DNA of 64,000 bases, taken from contig USAC01000001.1 of NCBI GenBank assembly GCA_900552475.1, positions 35,369 through 99,368 on the forward strand, read 5' to 3'. Of the stretch, positions 1 through 6,606 are shown one piece after another. The stretch's first letter is position 1; each line of letters opens with the position of its first letter. Source of the stretch: an uncultured Eubacteriales bacterium (GTDB lineage Bacteria; Bacillota; Clostridia; Oscillospirales; Oscillospiraceae). The translations under genes were made by a program, and so were the position numbers. The notes below the pieces were generated by a model. That model was not told the origin of the DNA. It worked only from the letters and a program-made list of their open reading frames with translations, and ran no database searches.

Positions 1-2
1 AT

Positions 3-641
3 AAGACGCTCGGGCGGACGTTCGTCCTGCGGCTGACGATCTGCACGGTGGTGAACTCGCTGTCGATGTCGATCATCCCGGTTCCGGCGCAGCCAATCAT
101 TCCGGATCTGCTGACGAGCTGCATGGTCGGCGGTATCCTCGTGGGCTTTTCAAGCGGCCTGATGCTCACCTGCGGCGGCTCGAGCGGCGGCATGGACATT
201 CTCGGGCTGTACCTCTCGAAAAAGGGCACGGGCTTCACGGTGGGAAAGTTCTCCCTCCTCTTCAACGCCATGCTCTATACGCTCTGCCTGCTCCTTTTCA
301 ACGCGCAGACCGCGATTTACTCCGCGATCTACACGGTGTTCAGCTCCCTGTTCGTCGACCGCGTGCATCAGCAGAATATCACCGTGCAGGTCACGATCAT
401 GACCAAGGTGATGGACATCAAGCCGTTTCAGGCGATTCTGCACCGGCTCGACCGCGGCCTGACCCGCTGGACGGGACAGGGCGCCTACACGGGCGAGCCG
501 GTGCAGGTGCTGTGCATCTGCGTGTCGAAGTACGAGCTGGAGACGCTGCAGCAGGAGGTCAATAAGATCGACCCCGCCGCGTTCTTCATCGTGCAGGAGG
601 GCGTCCGCACGGGCGGGAATTTCAAGGCGCATCTATCGTAA
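3..641 (+). CDS. YitT family membrane protein, 5' truncated by window edge
   Basis: The reading frame is open from the first bases of the window, so the true start lies upstream; about 212 residues are visible. The visible part has hydrophobic, glycine-rich segments, including GGSSGGMDILGLYLSKKG, which is typical of the YitT integral membrane family. A soluble C-terminal region of about 80 residues (from roughly TIMTKVMDIKPF to the end) matches the DUF2179 domain usually found there, including the ending PAAFFIVQEGVRTGG. The family is widespread in Firmicutes, and its transport or signalling role is unclear. The TAA stop is followed directly by a long hairpin that starts a dispersed repeat. 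Confidence 0.85.
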   Translation, partial: KTLGRTFVLRLTICTVVNSLSMSIIPVPAQPIIPDLLTSCMVGGILVGFSSGLMLTCGGSSGGMDILGLYLSKKGTGFTVGKFSLLFNAMLYTLCLLLFNAQTAIYSAIYTVFSSLFVDRVHQQNITVQVTIMTKVMDIKPFQAILHRLDRGLTRWTGQGAYTGEPVQVLCICVSKYELETLQQEVNKIDPAAFFIVQEGVRTGGNFKAHLS

Positions 642-802
642 CTTTGTCAAAAAAGGCCGACGGCCTTTTTTGGCAAAGGGGATTCGCTCCGAACCGCGCA
701 TTTTTGCGTGCTGCGCGCAAAGTGTATTTTGCGACGTACACGCCGCCGCAAAATACGGATTTGACTTTATTCGCGCCGGGCGCGGCGCGCACTCTGCGAG
801 AC
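642..802 (+). repeat. Mosaic hairpin repeat, copy A
   Basis: Begins 1 nt after the yitT stop with a 17-bp hairpin (642-658 pairing with 662-678, one G-U). Then comes the shared core: TTCGCTCCGAACCGCG, a TTTGCGTGC/GCGCAAA hairpin, a TATTTTGCG/CGCAAAATA hairpin around GTACAC, and a CGCGCCG/CGGCGCG hairpin. It ends in a CTCTGCGAGAC tail. The same architecture recurs about ten times in the window. A terminator follows directly. Confidence 0.85.
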
Positions 803-807
803 ATGGG

Positions 808-846
808 AAAGCCCCTCCGGCCGTGGGCCGGAGGGGCTTTCCTTTT
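808..846. terminator. Bidirectional intrinsic terminator
   Basis: Perfect GC-rich stem GCCCCTCCGGCC (811-822) with GGCCGGAGGGGC (826-837), flanked by A-rich sequence on the left and a T run on the right. It lies between convergent genes, so it can serve both. Confidence 0.85.
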
Positions 847-1993
847 ATGAGAGGTCGAAGTCAGCGTCCTTCAGGCCGACGCCTTCGACGAGGCCGCTGT
901 CGATCAGGCGCAGGAGCGCGGCGGGCGAGGCGGTGACGTAGGCACCGTCGAAGGTCATGCCCACGTCCTGCAGCCCCTTGAGCAGGTAGCTGTAGGATTT
1001 GGTTTGGTACGCCGCCGCGTCGGGGTCGATCCAGTCGACGATTTTCTGGTGATCCGCCATATACTGCAGCCGGCTCTCGAGAGACTGACGCAGATTCTCC
1101 GCCGTGAGCGGCTGCTGATAGAGGTCGAGCATGGGATATGCGTCATTGTAGTCCGTCAGGTTTGCGCCGCCCGGCGAGACGGTCAGAAAGAGGTCGCCGC
1201 CGGAGAGGTAGGTGTTGACGCGGATGTTTTCAAACGTCAAGTCCTCATCTTGCCAGTCGGCGAGCAGCTGTGCCAGTGTCTCGAACGTCAGATCCTCCGC
1301 AAAGTGGATGCTGGCATAGACCTTCACGCCGCTTGGCAGCGCGGCGAGCGTCTCCCGCCGCAGCGCCAGCGTCTCCCGCTGCCGCGCCTGCAGCTCCTCC
1401 TCGGAGAGGTGCGCCGTATATTCGCTGAAATCCCCGATGAGTCGATAGCCCGCCGCCTGCAGGCGCGCGACATCGCCCTCCAGCCCGTGCAGAATGCCGA
1501 GCGTCACCCTGCCGCTGACGGAAAAGCTCCCGTCCTTATCCCAGAACAGAAACGTCAGCTTTTCCGTCCCGAATCCGCTGCTTTCGGCGTACACACCGGA
1601 AAAGTTCGCGCGCGGGATGCGCAGTGCGGTGAACACCTGCATCGTCGCGGGCAGGTTGGCCGGATCCCCGGCCTTGAGCGTGTCACTCCAGTCGACCTTC
1701 ACCGCGCGGCGGTTGATGGCCGGGAAGAGCACCAGCTGCGCCAGCACGCCCAGCGCCAGCACTGCGGCGAGCACCCCGACCGCGACGCGCGCCGTGCGGC
1801 GGCGCACCTGACGGCGCGCGCGGCGCAGCTCCTCCTGCAGCCGCTGCGCATCCGGCGGCGGGAGCGGCGGGCGCTCCTCCTCGATATAGGCCTCCAGCAG
1901 GCGGAACTTCTCCAGCTCCGCCTCGACCTGCGAGATCTCCTCGCCGTCGGCCGTTCCGCTCCGATAGCGGCTCCACAGGGTTTCAAAGTCCAT
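845..1993 (-). CDS. Membrane-anchored sigma-factor regulator (anti-sigma-like)
   Basis: 382 residues. The N-terminal ~70 residues are charged and cytoplasmic-looking (MDFETLWSRYRSGTADGEE). One transmembrane helix follows at about residues 70-95 (VAVGVLAAVLALGVLAQLVLF), then a large extracytoplasmic region. The arrangement and the final segment (GAYVTASPAALLRLIDSG) resemble proteins with Sigma_reg_N/Sigma_reg_C domains that restrain ECF sigma factors. The start overlaps the 3' end of the upstream ECF sigma gene by 11 bp, so the pair is translationally coupled. The likely role is to sequester the sigma factor at the membrane until an envelope signal arrives. The family call is by architecture and context, not by strong motifs. 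Confidence 0.7.
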   Translation of the reverse strand: MDFETLWSRYRSGTADGEEISQVEAELEKFRLLEAYIEEERPPLPPPDAQRLQEELRRARRQVRRRTARVAVGVLAAVLALGVLAQLVLFPAINRRAVKVDWSDTLKAGDPANLPATMQVFTALRIPRANFSGVYAESSGFGTEKLTFLFWDKDGSFSVSGRVTLGILHGLEGDVARLQAAGYRLIGDFSEYTAHLSEEELQARQRETLALRRETLAALPSGVKVYASIHFAEDLTFETLAQLLADWQDEDLTFENIRVNTYLSGGDLFLTVSPGGANLTDYNDAYPMLDLYQQPLTAENLRQSLESRLQYMADHQKIVDWIDPDAAAYQTKSYSYLLKGLQDVGMTFDGAYVTASPAALLRLIDSGLVEGVGLKDADFDLS

Positions 1994-2477
1994 AGCCGTC
2001 CTCCTCCATCTCCCGGCGCAGATGCCGGCGCGCCCGGTACAGGCGCGTTTTTGCCGCGCCGGGGGTCATGCCCGTCAGCTGCGCAATCTCACTGAGCGGC
2101 CGCCGCGCGAAGTAAAACAGGTTCAAAAGCTCCTGTTCGTCCTCCGAAAGGCGCGCAATGGCGCGGTAGAGCGCGATCAGCTCCTCGCGCTGCAGCAGCC
2201 GCTCCTCCGGCGTCGGCGCACTGTCGGCCCGCTCCGGGGGATCCCCGTCCGCATGGCGGCGGCGTTTGCGCCGGTGGTCGCAGAGAAGGTTCCGGCACAC
2301 GCGCATCAGCCAGTACGGAAACGAGGGGACATCCTCCGGCAGGGAGAGATACGCGCGGACGAACGCCTCCTGCACCAGATCCTCGGCCAGATGCCGGTCG
2401 CGGCACAGAGCGAGCAGATAGAACAGCGCGGGCTGATAATACCGCTCGTAGAGCTGCGCCAGCACGTCTCTGTCCAC
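1983..2477 (-). CDS. ECF-type RNA polymerase sigma factor
   Basis: 164 residues. Region 2 is seen in HLAEDLVQEAFVRAYLSL and WLMRVCRNLLCDHRRK. A short linker leads to region 4 (LSEDEQELLNLFYFARRPLSEIAQ, then MTPGAAKTRLYRARRHLR), a helix-turn-helix for -35 recognition. The length is normal for ECF sigma factors. The start is GTG at 2477, placed behind a GGAGGGG ribosome binding site; an ATG 5 nt upstream is out of frame. It is cotranscribed with the membrane regulator that overlaps its 3' end. An ECF-like promoter lies just upstream, suggesting autoregulation. The stimulus cannot be told from sequence. Confidence 0.92.
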   Translation of the reverse strand: MDRDVLAQLYERYYQPALFYLLALCRDRHLAEDLVQEAFVRAYLSLPEDVPSFPYWLMRVCRNLLCDHRRKRRRHADGDPPERADSAPTPEERLLQREELIALYRAIARLSEDEQELLNLFYFARRPLSEIAQLTGMTPGAAKTRLYRARRHLRREMEEDGYGL

Positions 2478-2500
2478 GCCATCCCCTCCTCTCTGTCTCT

Positions 2501-2528
2501 ATAACGAACGAACCGGTAAAAGGTTACA
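2501..2528 (-). promoter_or_regulatory. ECF-type promoter of the sigma gene
   Basis: On the minus strand TGTAAC (2523-2528) is separated by 16 nt from CGTTAT (2501-2506). This matches the AAC -35 and CGT -10 pattern with 16-nt spacing used by SigM/SigW-like ECF factors. It lies 24 nt upstream of the GTG start, leaving room for a short leader with the ribosome binding site. Confidence 0.6.
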
Positions 2529-2529
2529 G

Positions 2530-2571
2530 AAAAAGCCGCCATGCGGGAAAAATTTCCTGTATGGCGGCTTT
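2530..2571 (-). terminator. Intrinsic terminator after the ROK kinase
   Basis: AAGCCGCCAT (2533-2542) pairs with ATGGCGGCTT (2561-2570). On the minus strand the stem is followed by a T run. It separates the ROK gene from the ECF promoter immediately downstream. Confidence 0.8.
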
Positions 2572-2579
2572 CTGGATGC

Positions 2580-3512
2580 TCAGAGCGCGGCGGCACCGAT
2601 GATCCCGGCGTCGTTTCCGAGCTGCGCGGCGGCGACGACGGGGATGGCCCCCTCGCGCTGGCCGAAGCAGTGCGTGGCGATGTATTCACGGATGGGCGCG
2701 AGCAGGCGCTCACCCTGGCGGCTGACGCCACCGCCGAGGAGGATCATCTCCGGGGCGAGGGCGTTGACGATGTCGGTCATGCCCGCGGCGATGTATTCGC
2801 AGTAGCGGTCGATGACGCGCTGCGCGGCGGCGTCGCCCCGGTCGGCGGCGTCGAAGACGGTGCGCCCGTTGATCTGCTCGGCGGGAACCTGCGCAAGGAG
2901 CGACTGCGGATTCTGCACGGCGGCCTCGCGCGTCTGGCGGATGAGCGCCGTGGCGGAGGCGTAGGCCTCCCAGCAGCCGCGGCGGCCGCAGGTACAGGGT
3001 TCGCCGTCCAGCACGAGCACCGTGTGCCCAAGCTCCGCGCCCGCGCCGCGCATCCCGGCGTAGATCTTTCCACCGATGATGATGCCGCCGCCCACGCCCG
3101 TGCCGAGCGTGATGAGCACGACGTCGCGCCGCCCGGCGGCGGCCCCGGCGACGACCTCGGCCAGCGCGGCGCAGTTGGCGTCGTTTCCGAGGTGCGCGGG
3201 CAGACCGAAGTGCTCCGTGAGCATCCGGCAGACGGGGACGTCTTTCCATCCGAGGTTATACGCCCGCGCCACAACGCCCGTCTCCGGGTCGCAGGTACCG
3301 GGCGAGCCGATGCCGATGGACGCGCAGTCAGCCGCCGTCAGCCCGGCGCGGCGGAGCGCCTCCTCCACGGCGGCGCACATATCCGCGATGACAGCCTGCG
3401 CCGGGCGCTCTGCCCCGGTGGGGACGCTGCAGCGGGCGATGATCTCGTGCCGCTCATTCACGGCCCCGACGGCGATATTCGTCCCGCCGAGGTCAATTCC
3501 GATCCGAATCAT
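2580..3512 (-). CDS. ROK family sugar kinase (glucokinase-like)
   Basis: 310 residues. The N-terminal phosphate-binding loop is IGIDLGGTNIAVG, and the second ATP-binding signature is TLGTGVGGGIIIGGKI. The catalytic Asp is in GNDANCAAL. A zinc-binding ROK motif CTCGRRGCWEAYAS is present near residue 175. No DNA-binding N-terminal domain is present, so it is a kinase rather than a ROK repressor. It probably phosphorylates glucose or a related hexose; the exact sugar cannot be read from sequence. The ATG is preceded by AAAGGA. It is monocistronic, bounded by its own terminator downstream and a repeat-bearing intergenic region upstream. Confidence 0.9.
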   Translation of the reverse strand: MIRIGIDLGGTNIAVGAVNERHEIIARCSVPTGAERPAQAVIADMCAAVEEALRRAGLTAADCASIGIGSPGTCDPETGVVARAYNLGWKDVPVCRMLTEHFGLPAHLGNDANCAALAEVVAGAAAGRRDVVLITLGTGVGGGIIIGGKIYAGMRGAGAELGHTVLVLDGEPCTCGRRGCWEAYASATALIRQTREAAVQNPQSLLAQVPAEQINGRTVFDAADRGDAAAQRVIDRYCEYIAAGMTDIVNALAPEMILLGGGVSRQGERLLAPIREYIATHCFGQREGAIPVVAAAQLGNDAGIIGAAAL

Positions 3513-3578
3513 GGTTGATCTCTATCCTTTCAAATAGTCAACAAAGGACTGCATTCCCGTCCCTGCTCATCCCCAAAA

Positions 3579-3790
3579 GTCTCACAGAGTTCGCGGCGCC
3601 GCAGCGCCGCGATTAAAGTCAGATCGTTTTTTTTGCGGCGTGTACGTCGCAAAAAACTCTTTGCGCGGAGAGAGTGTATTTTTGTGTGCTGCGCACACAA
3701 AAATGCGCGGTTCGGAGCGATACCCCTTGTCCCAAAAGGCCACCGGTCTTTTGGGACGAATTCAGTGAGGGAGCAAAGCTCCCTCACTGA
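3579..3790 (-). repeat. Mosaic hairpin repeat, copy B, with two leading hairpins
   Basis: Read on the minus strand it begins 5 nt after the oxidoreductase stop. A perfect hairpin comes first (CAGTGAGGGAGC, loop TTT, GCTCCCTCACTG), then a second (GTCCCAAAAG with CTTTTGGGAC). The shared core TCGCTCCGAACCGCG, a TTTTTGTGTGC/GCACACAAAAA hairpin and a TCGCGGCG/CGCCGCGA hairpin follow, ending in CTCTGTGAGAC. Apart from this element, the ~280-nt gap holds only the short leader of the ROK gene. Confidence 0.85.
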
Positions 3791-3795
3791 GATAC

Positions 3796-4824
3796 TTACA
3801 CGTGGGTGACAAACGAGCTGTTGACGCCGACGGTTCGGTCGATCTCCGAGGACTTGATGCTCGCGAAGATGACGCGCATCGTCGTGAGCGCTTCGCGGCC
3901 GGAGACCTCGGGATCACGGTTTTCGAGCAGGGCGTTTACAAACTCGTCGATGACGCCGGACTTCGCCTGCGGCTCGAAGCTGTAGGACGTGCTCTTGCTG
4001 CTCAGGTCACGCACCTCGAGGGGCATGCCGGGGGTGTTGTAGATCAGCATGATGCCCTTCGTGCCGTAAAGGCAGGTGGAGTTGCAGCCGGGGCCGTAGA
4101 TCGTCCAGCTGGCGGCGAGCGTGCCGACCGCGCCGCCGCTCATGCGCAGAATGCACAGGGCGTTGTCGTCGACGCCGATGGGGCGGCCCTCGGTGTCGTG
4201 CTTGTTCAGGGTGAGCACCTTGGCCGTCGTCGAGATGACCTTCTGCCCGGTCAGATACTGCAGCAGGTCGACCTTGTGGATGCCGAGGTCGGACAGCGCG
4301 CCCATCGCGGCCTTCTTCTTGTCGAAGAACCAGTTGCCGTCCATAGACCAGCCCTCTGGTCCGGCGTTGCCCATCACAGTGCGGAAGGTGATCACGTCAC
4401 CGATCACGCCCTCGTCGAGCAGCTTCTTCGCGCGGCGGTAGACGGGGTCAAAGCGCATGTTGTGGCCGATCATAAGGTGCTTGCCGTTGAACTCGGCGGC
4501 GGCGACCATGGACTCGCACTCGGCCAGCGTGATGGCCATGGGCTTTTCGCACAGGACGTGCTTGCCCGCATAGAGGGCGTAGGTGGTGATCTCCGCGTGG
4601 CTGCGGTTGTCCACACAGATGGACACCGCGTCGATCGCGGGGTTGTTGAGCAGGTCGAAATAGGTGTCGTACACCTTGCCGCCGTACTGCGCGGCGACCT
4701 TCTCAGCGCGCTCACGGTTGAGGTCATAGTAGCCGACCAGCTCGACATTGGGGTTTGCTGCGTATTCGGGCAGATGGCGCACCTGCGCAATCTTGCCGCA
4801 GCCGATGATAGCAACTTTAATCAT
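3796..4824 (-). CDS. Gfo/Idh/MocA family NAD(P)-dependent oxidoreductase
   Basis: 342 residues. The N-terminal Rossmann fold has the dinucleotide motif VAIIGCGKIA. The family signature CEKP is in KHVLCEKPMAITLAECE near residue 95. The active-site region includes SDLGIHKVDLLQYL, with the conserved His. The C-terminal part is the alpha/beta substrate domain. Members oxidise or reduce sugars, inositols or related polyols; the substrate is unknown. The ATG is preceded by GGAGGAG. It is a single-gene unit with its own promoter. The nearby ROK kinase on the same strand makes a sugar-related role plausible, but a 283-nt repeat-bearing gap argues against one operon. Confidence 0.9.
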   Translation of the reverse strand: MIKVAIIGCGKIAQVRHLPEYAANPNVELVGYYDLNRERAEKVAAQYGGKVYDTYFDLLNNPAIDAVSICVDNRSHAEITTYALYAGKHVLCEKPMAITLAECESMVAAAEFNGKHLMIGHNMRFDPVYRRAKKLLDEGVIGDVITFRTVMGNAGPEGWSMDGNWFFDKKKAAMGALSDLGIHKVDLLQYLTGQKVISTTAKVLTLNKHDTEGRPIGVDDNALCILRMSGGAVGTLAASWTIYGPGCNSTCLYGTKGIMLIYNTPGMPLEVRDLSSKSTSYSFEPQAKSGVIDEFVNALLENRDPEVSGREALTTMRVIFASIKSSEIDRTVGVNSSFVTHV

Positions 4825-4914
4825 AGCGGAACTCCTCCTGTCCTATCCTGCAAATTGTCTGCAAAAAACGCGTTTTGGGGGCTGCCGGGGTCTTTTCTTT
4901 TCTCTTCGATCCCC

Positions 4915-4943
4915 ATTATACCAAAAGCCGCGCCCGGATGGAA
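4915..4943 (-). promoter_or_regulatory. Probable SigA promoter of the oxidoreductase
   Basis: On the minus strand TGGTATAAT gives an extended, consensus -10 (4915-4920). The -35 at 17-nt spacing (TTCCAT, 4938-4943) is weak, as is common when the -10 is extended. Confidence 0.5.
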
Positions 4944-5023
4944 TCCCTTTTTGAAGAAAAGGTGAAATTTTTCACATTTTCTTTTTCCGCTTGCACGGCG
5001 TGGCGATTTTTTGTCTGGATTCC

Positions 5024-5052
5024 TTGTGCCCAAGCGAAAGTTGTGTTATAAT
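5024..5052 (+). promoter_or_regulatory. SigA promoter of miaB operon
   Basis: TTGTGC (5024-5029), 17-nt spacer, TATAAT (5047-5052) with a TG dinucleotide before the -10. It lies about 60 nt upstream of the chosen miaB start. Confidence 0.75.
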
Positions 5053-5113
5053 TGCTAAATTAAAGTAGAGTAGTGTCGCCTTTTTGACGAAAGCGCGGCG
5101 CAGGAGGTTTCCA

Positions 5114-6529
5114 TTGGACAGAAAAAAAGTGCTGCTGGACGAGGCGCAGACGCTTCGCCAGCGTGAATTTGAACGCAAAATCGCTGAGATTCACCGCAGC
5201 CGCGGCAAGACGCCGCTGGCGATGGTGGACACCTTCGGCTGCCAGCAGAACGTGGCCGACAGCCAGCACATCATGGGCATGCTGGAGGCGATGGGCTGCG
5301 GCTTTACGGACAGGCCCGAGCAGGCCGACATCGTCGTGCTCAACACCTGCGCCATCCGCGACCACGCGGAAAAGCGCGTGTACGGCAATCTCGGCGCCCT
5401 GACCCACACGAAAAAGGCCAACCCCGAGCAGATCATCTGCCTGTGCGGCTGCATGGCGCAGCGCCCGGAGGTGGCCGAGAAGGTGCGTAAATCCTATCGC
5501 CACGTCGACCTCGTCTTCGGGCCGCAGGCGATGTGGAAGTTCCCGGAACTTCTGTGGCAGGTCTATACCCGCCGCGGCCGCGTCTTCTCCGTGGAGGATG
5601 AGCCCGGCACCATCGCCGAGGGCACGCCCGTCGTGCGCGAGGGGAGCATCCGCGCGTGGGTCTCGATCATGTACGGGTGCAACAACTTCTGCTCATACTG
5701 CATCGTCCCCTATGTCCGCGGCCGCGAGCGCAGCCGCGAGCCGGAGAAGATCCTCGAGGAGGTGCGCCAGCTCGTGCAGGAGGGCTATAAGGAGATCACC
5801 CTCCTCGGTCAGAACGTCAACTCCTACGGCAAGGATCTCGAGACGCCGTGGGACTTCGCGGATCTGCTCGCCGCCATCGACGAGATTCCCGGCGACTATC
5901 TCATCCGCTTTATGTCCTCCCAGCCGAAGGACGCGAGCTATAAGCTCTTTGACACGATGACCCGCTGCGGCCACGTCGCCAGACAGCTGCACCTGCCGGT
6001 GCAGTCCGGCTGCGACCGGGTGCTGCGCGCGATGAACCGCCCGTATGACAAGGCGAAGTACCTTGACCTTATCACCTACGCCCGAAAGGTCATGCCCGAC
6101 CTCGTGCTGACGAGCGACGTGATCATCGGCTTCCCCGGCGAGACGGAGGCAGAGGCGATGGAGACGGTCGCGCTTGTGCGCGAGGTGGAGTTCGACGCGC
6201 TCTTCACCTTTATCTTCTCTCCCCGGCCGGGGACGCCCGCGGCCAAGATGGACGATCCCGTCCCCCGCAGCGAAAAGCAGGTCTGGTTCGACCGGCTCTG
6301 CGACACGCAGAACGAAATTTCCGCGCGGCTGCACGCGGCCTATGTGGGCCGGACGGTGCGCGTGCTCGTCGACGGGACGACGGACGACAGCCGTTGGCCT
6401 CTCTCCGCGCGTACGAACGGCGGACGGCTTGTCCACCTCGCGGGGGATCCGTCCGTGATCGGGACGTATCAGAACGTCACCGTCACCGACAGCAACACGT
6501 GGGCGCTCTTCGGTGAGCTTTCCACATGA
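5114..6529 (+). CDS. miaB: tRNA-2-methylthio-N6-dimethylallyladenosine synthase MiaB
   Basis: 471 residues from a TTG start chosen because AGGAGG (5102-5107) sits 6 nt upstream; an earlier in-frame start at 5084 lacks such a site. The N-terminal methylthiotransferase domain carries cluster cysteines in DTFGCQQN, LNTCAIR and LCGCMAQR. The radical SAM motif is CNNFCSYC, followed by IVPYVRGRERSR. A C-terminal TRAM domain starts near VGRTVRVLVDG. The enzyme adds a methylthio group to i6A37 of tRNAs reading UNN codons, acting after MiaA, which is encoded further along the same strand. The next gene, mutS, begins 77 nt after its stop. Confidence 0.95.
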   Translation: MDRKKVLLDEAQTLRQREFERKIAEIHRSRGKTPLAMVDTFGCQQNVADSQHIMGMLEAMGCGFTDRPEQADIVVLNTCAIRDHAEKRVYGNLGALTHTKKANPEQIICLCGCMAQRPEVAEKVRKSYRHVDLVFGPQAMWKFPELLWQVYTRRGRVFSVEDEPGTIAEGTPVVREGSIRAWVSIMYGCNNFCSYCIVPYVRGRERSREPEKILEEVRQLVQEGYKEITLLGQNVNSYGKDLETPWDFADLLAAIDEIPGDYLIRFMSSQPKDASYKLFDTMTRCGHVARQLHLPVQSGCDRVLRAMNRPYDKAKYLDLITYARKVMPDLVLTSDVIIGFPGETEAEAMETVALVREVEFDALFTFIFSPRPGTPAAKMDDPVPRSEKQVWFDRLCDTQNEISARLHAAYVGRTVRVLVDGTTDDSRWPLSARTNGGRLVHLAGDPSVIGTYQNVTVTDSNTWALFGELST

Positions 6530-6559
6530 GTTTTGCACTTTTCCACAGAGTTATCCACC
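6518..6559 (+). promoter_or_regulatory. Cluster of DnaA-box-like 9-mers before mutS
   Basis: CTTTCCACA (6518-6526), TTTTCCACA (6539-6547) and TTATCCACC (6551-6559) each differ by one or two bases from TTATCCACA and share one orientation. They span the end of miaB and the miaB-mutS gap. Binding by DnaA is inference only. Confidence 0.3.
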
Positions 6560-6606
6560 GGATTCGAACATAACCGACCATATCGGACAGAAAGAGAGCG
6601 AATTAT

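Noticed and set aside
3530..3787. 85-codon reverse ORF in the ROK-oxidoreductase gap
   Set aside because: It consists almost entirely of repeat copy B and its hairpins; similar short ORFs appear in the other copies.
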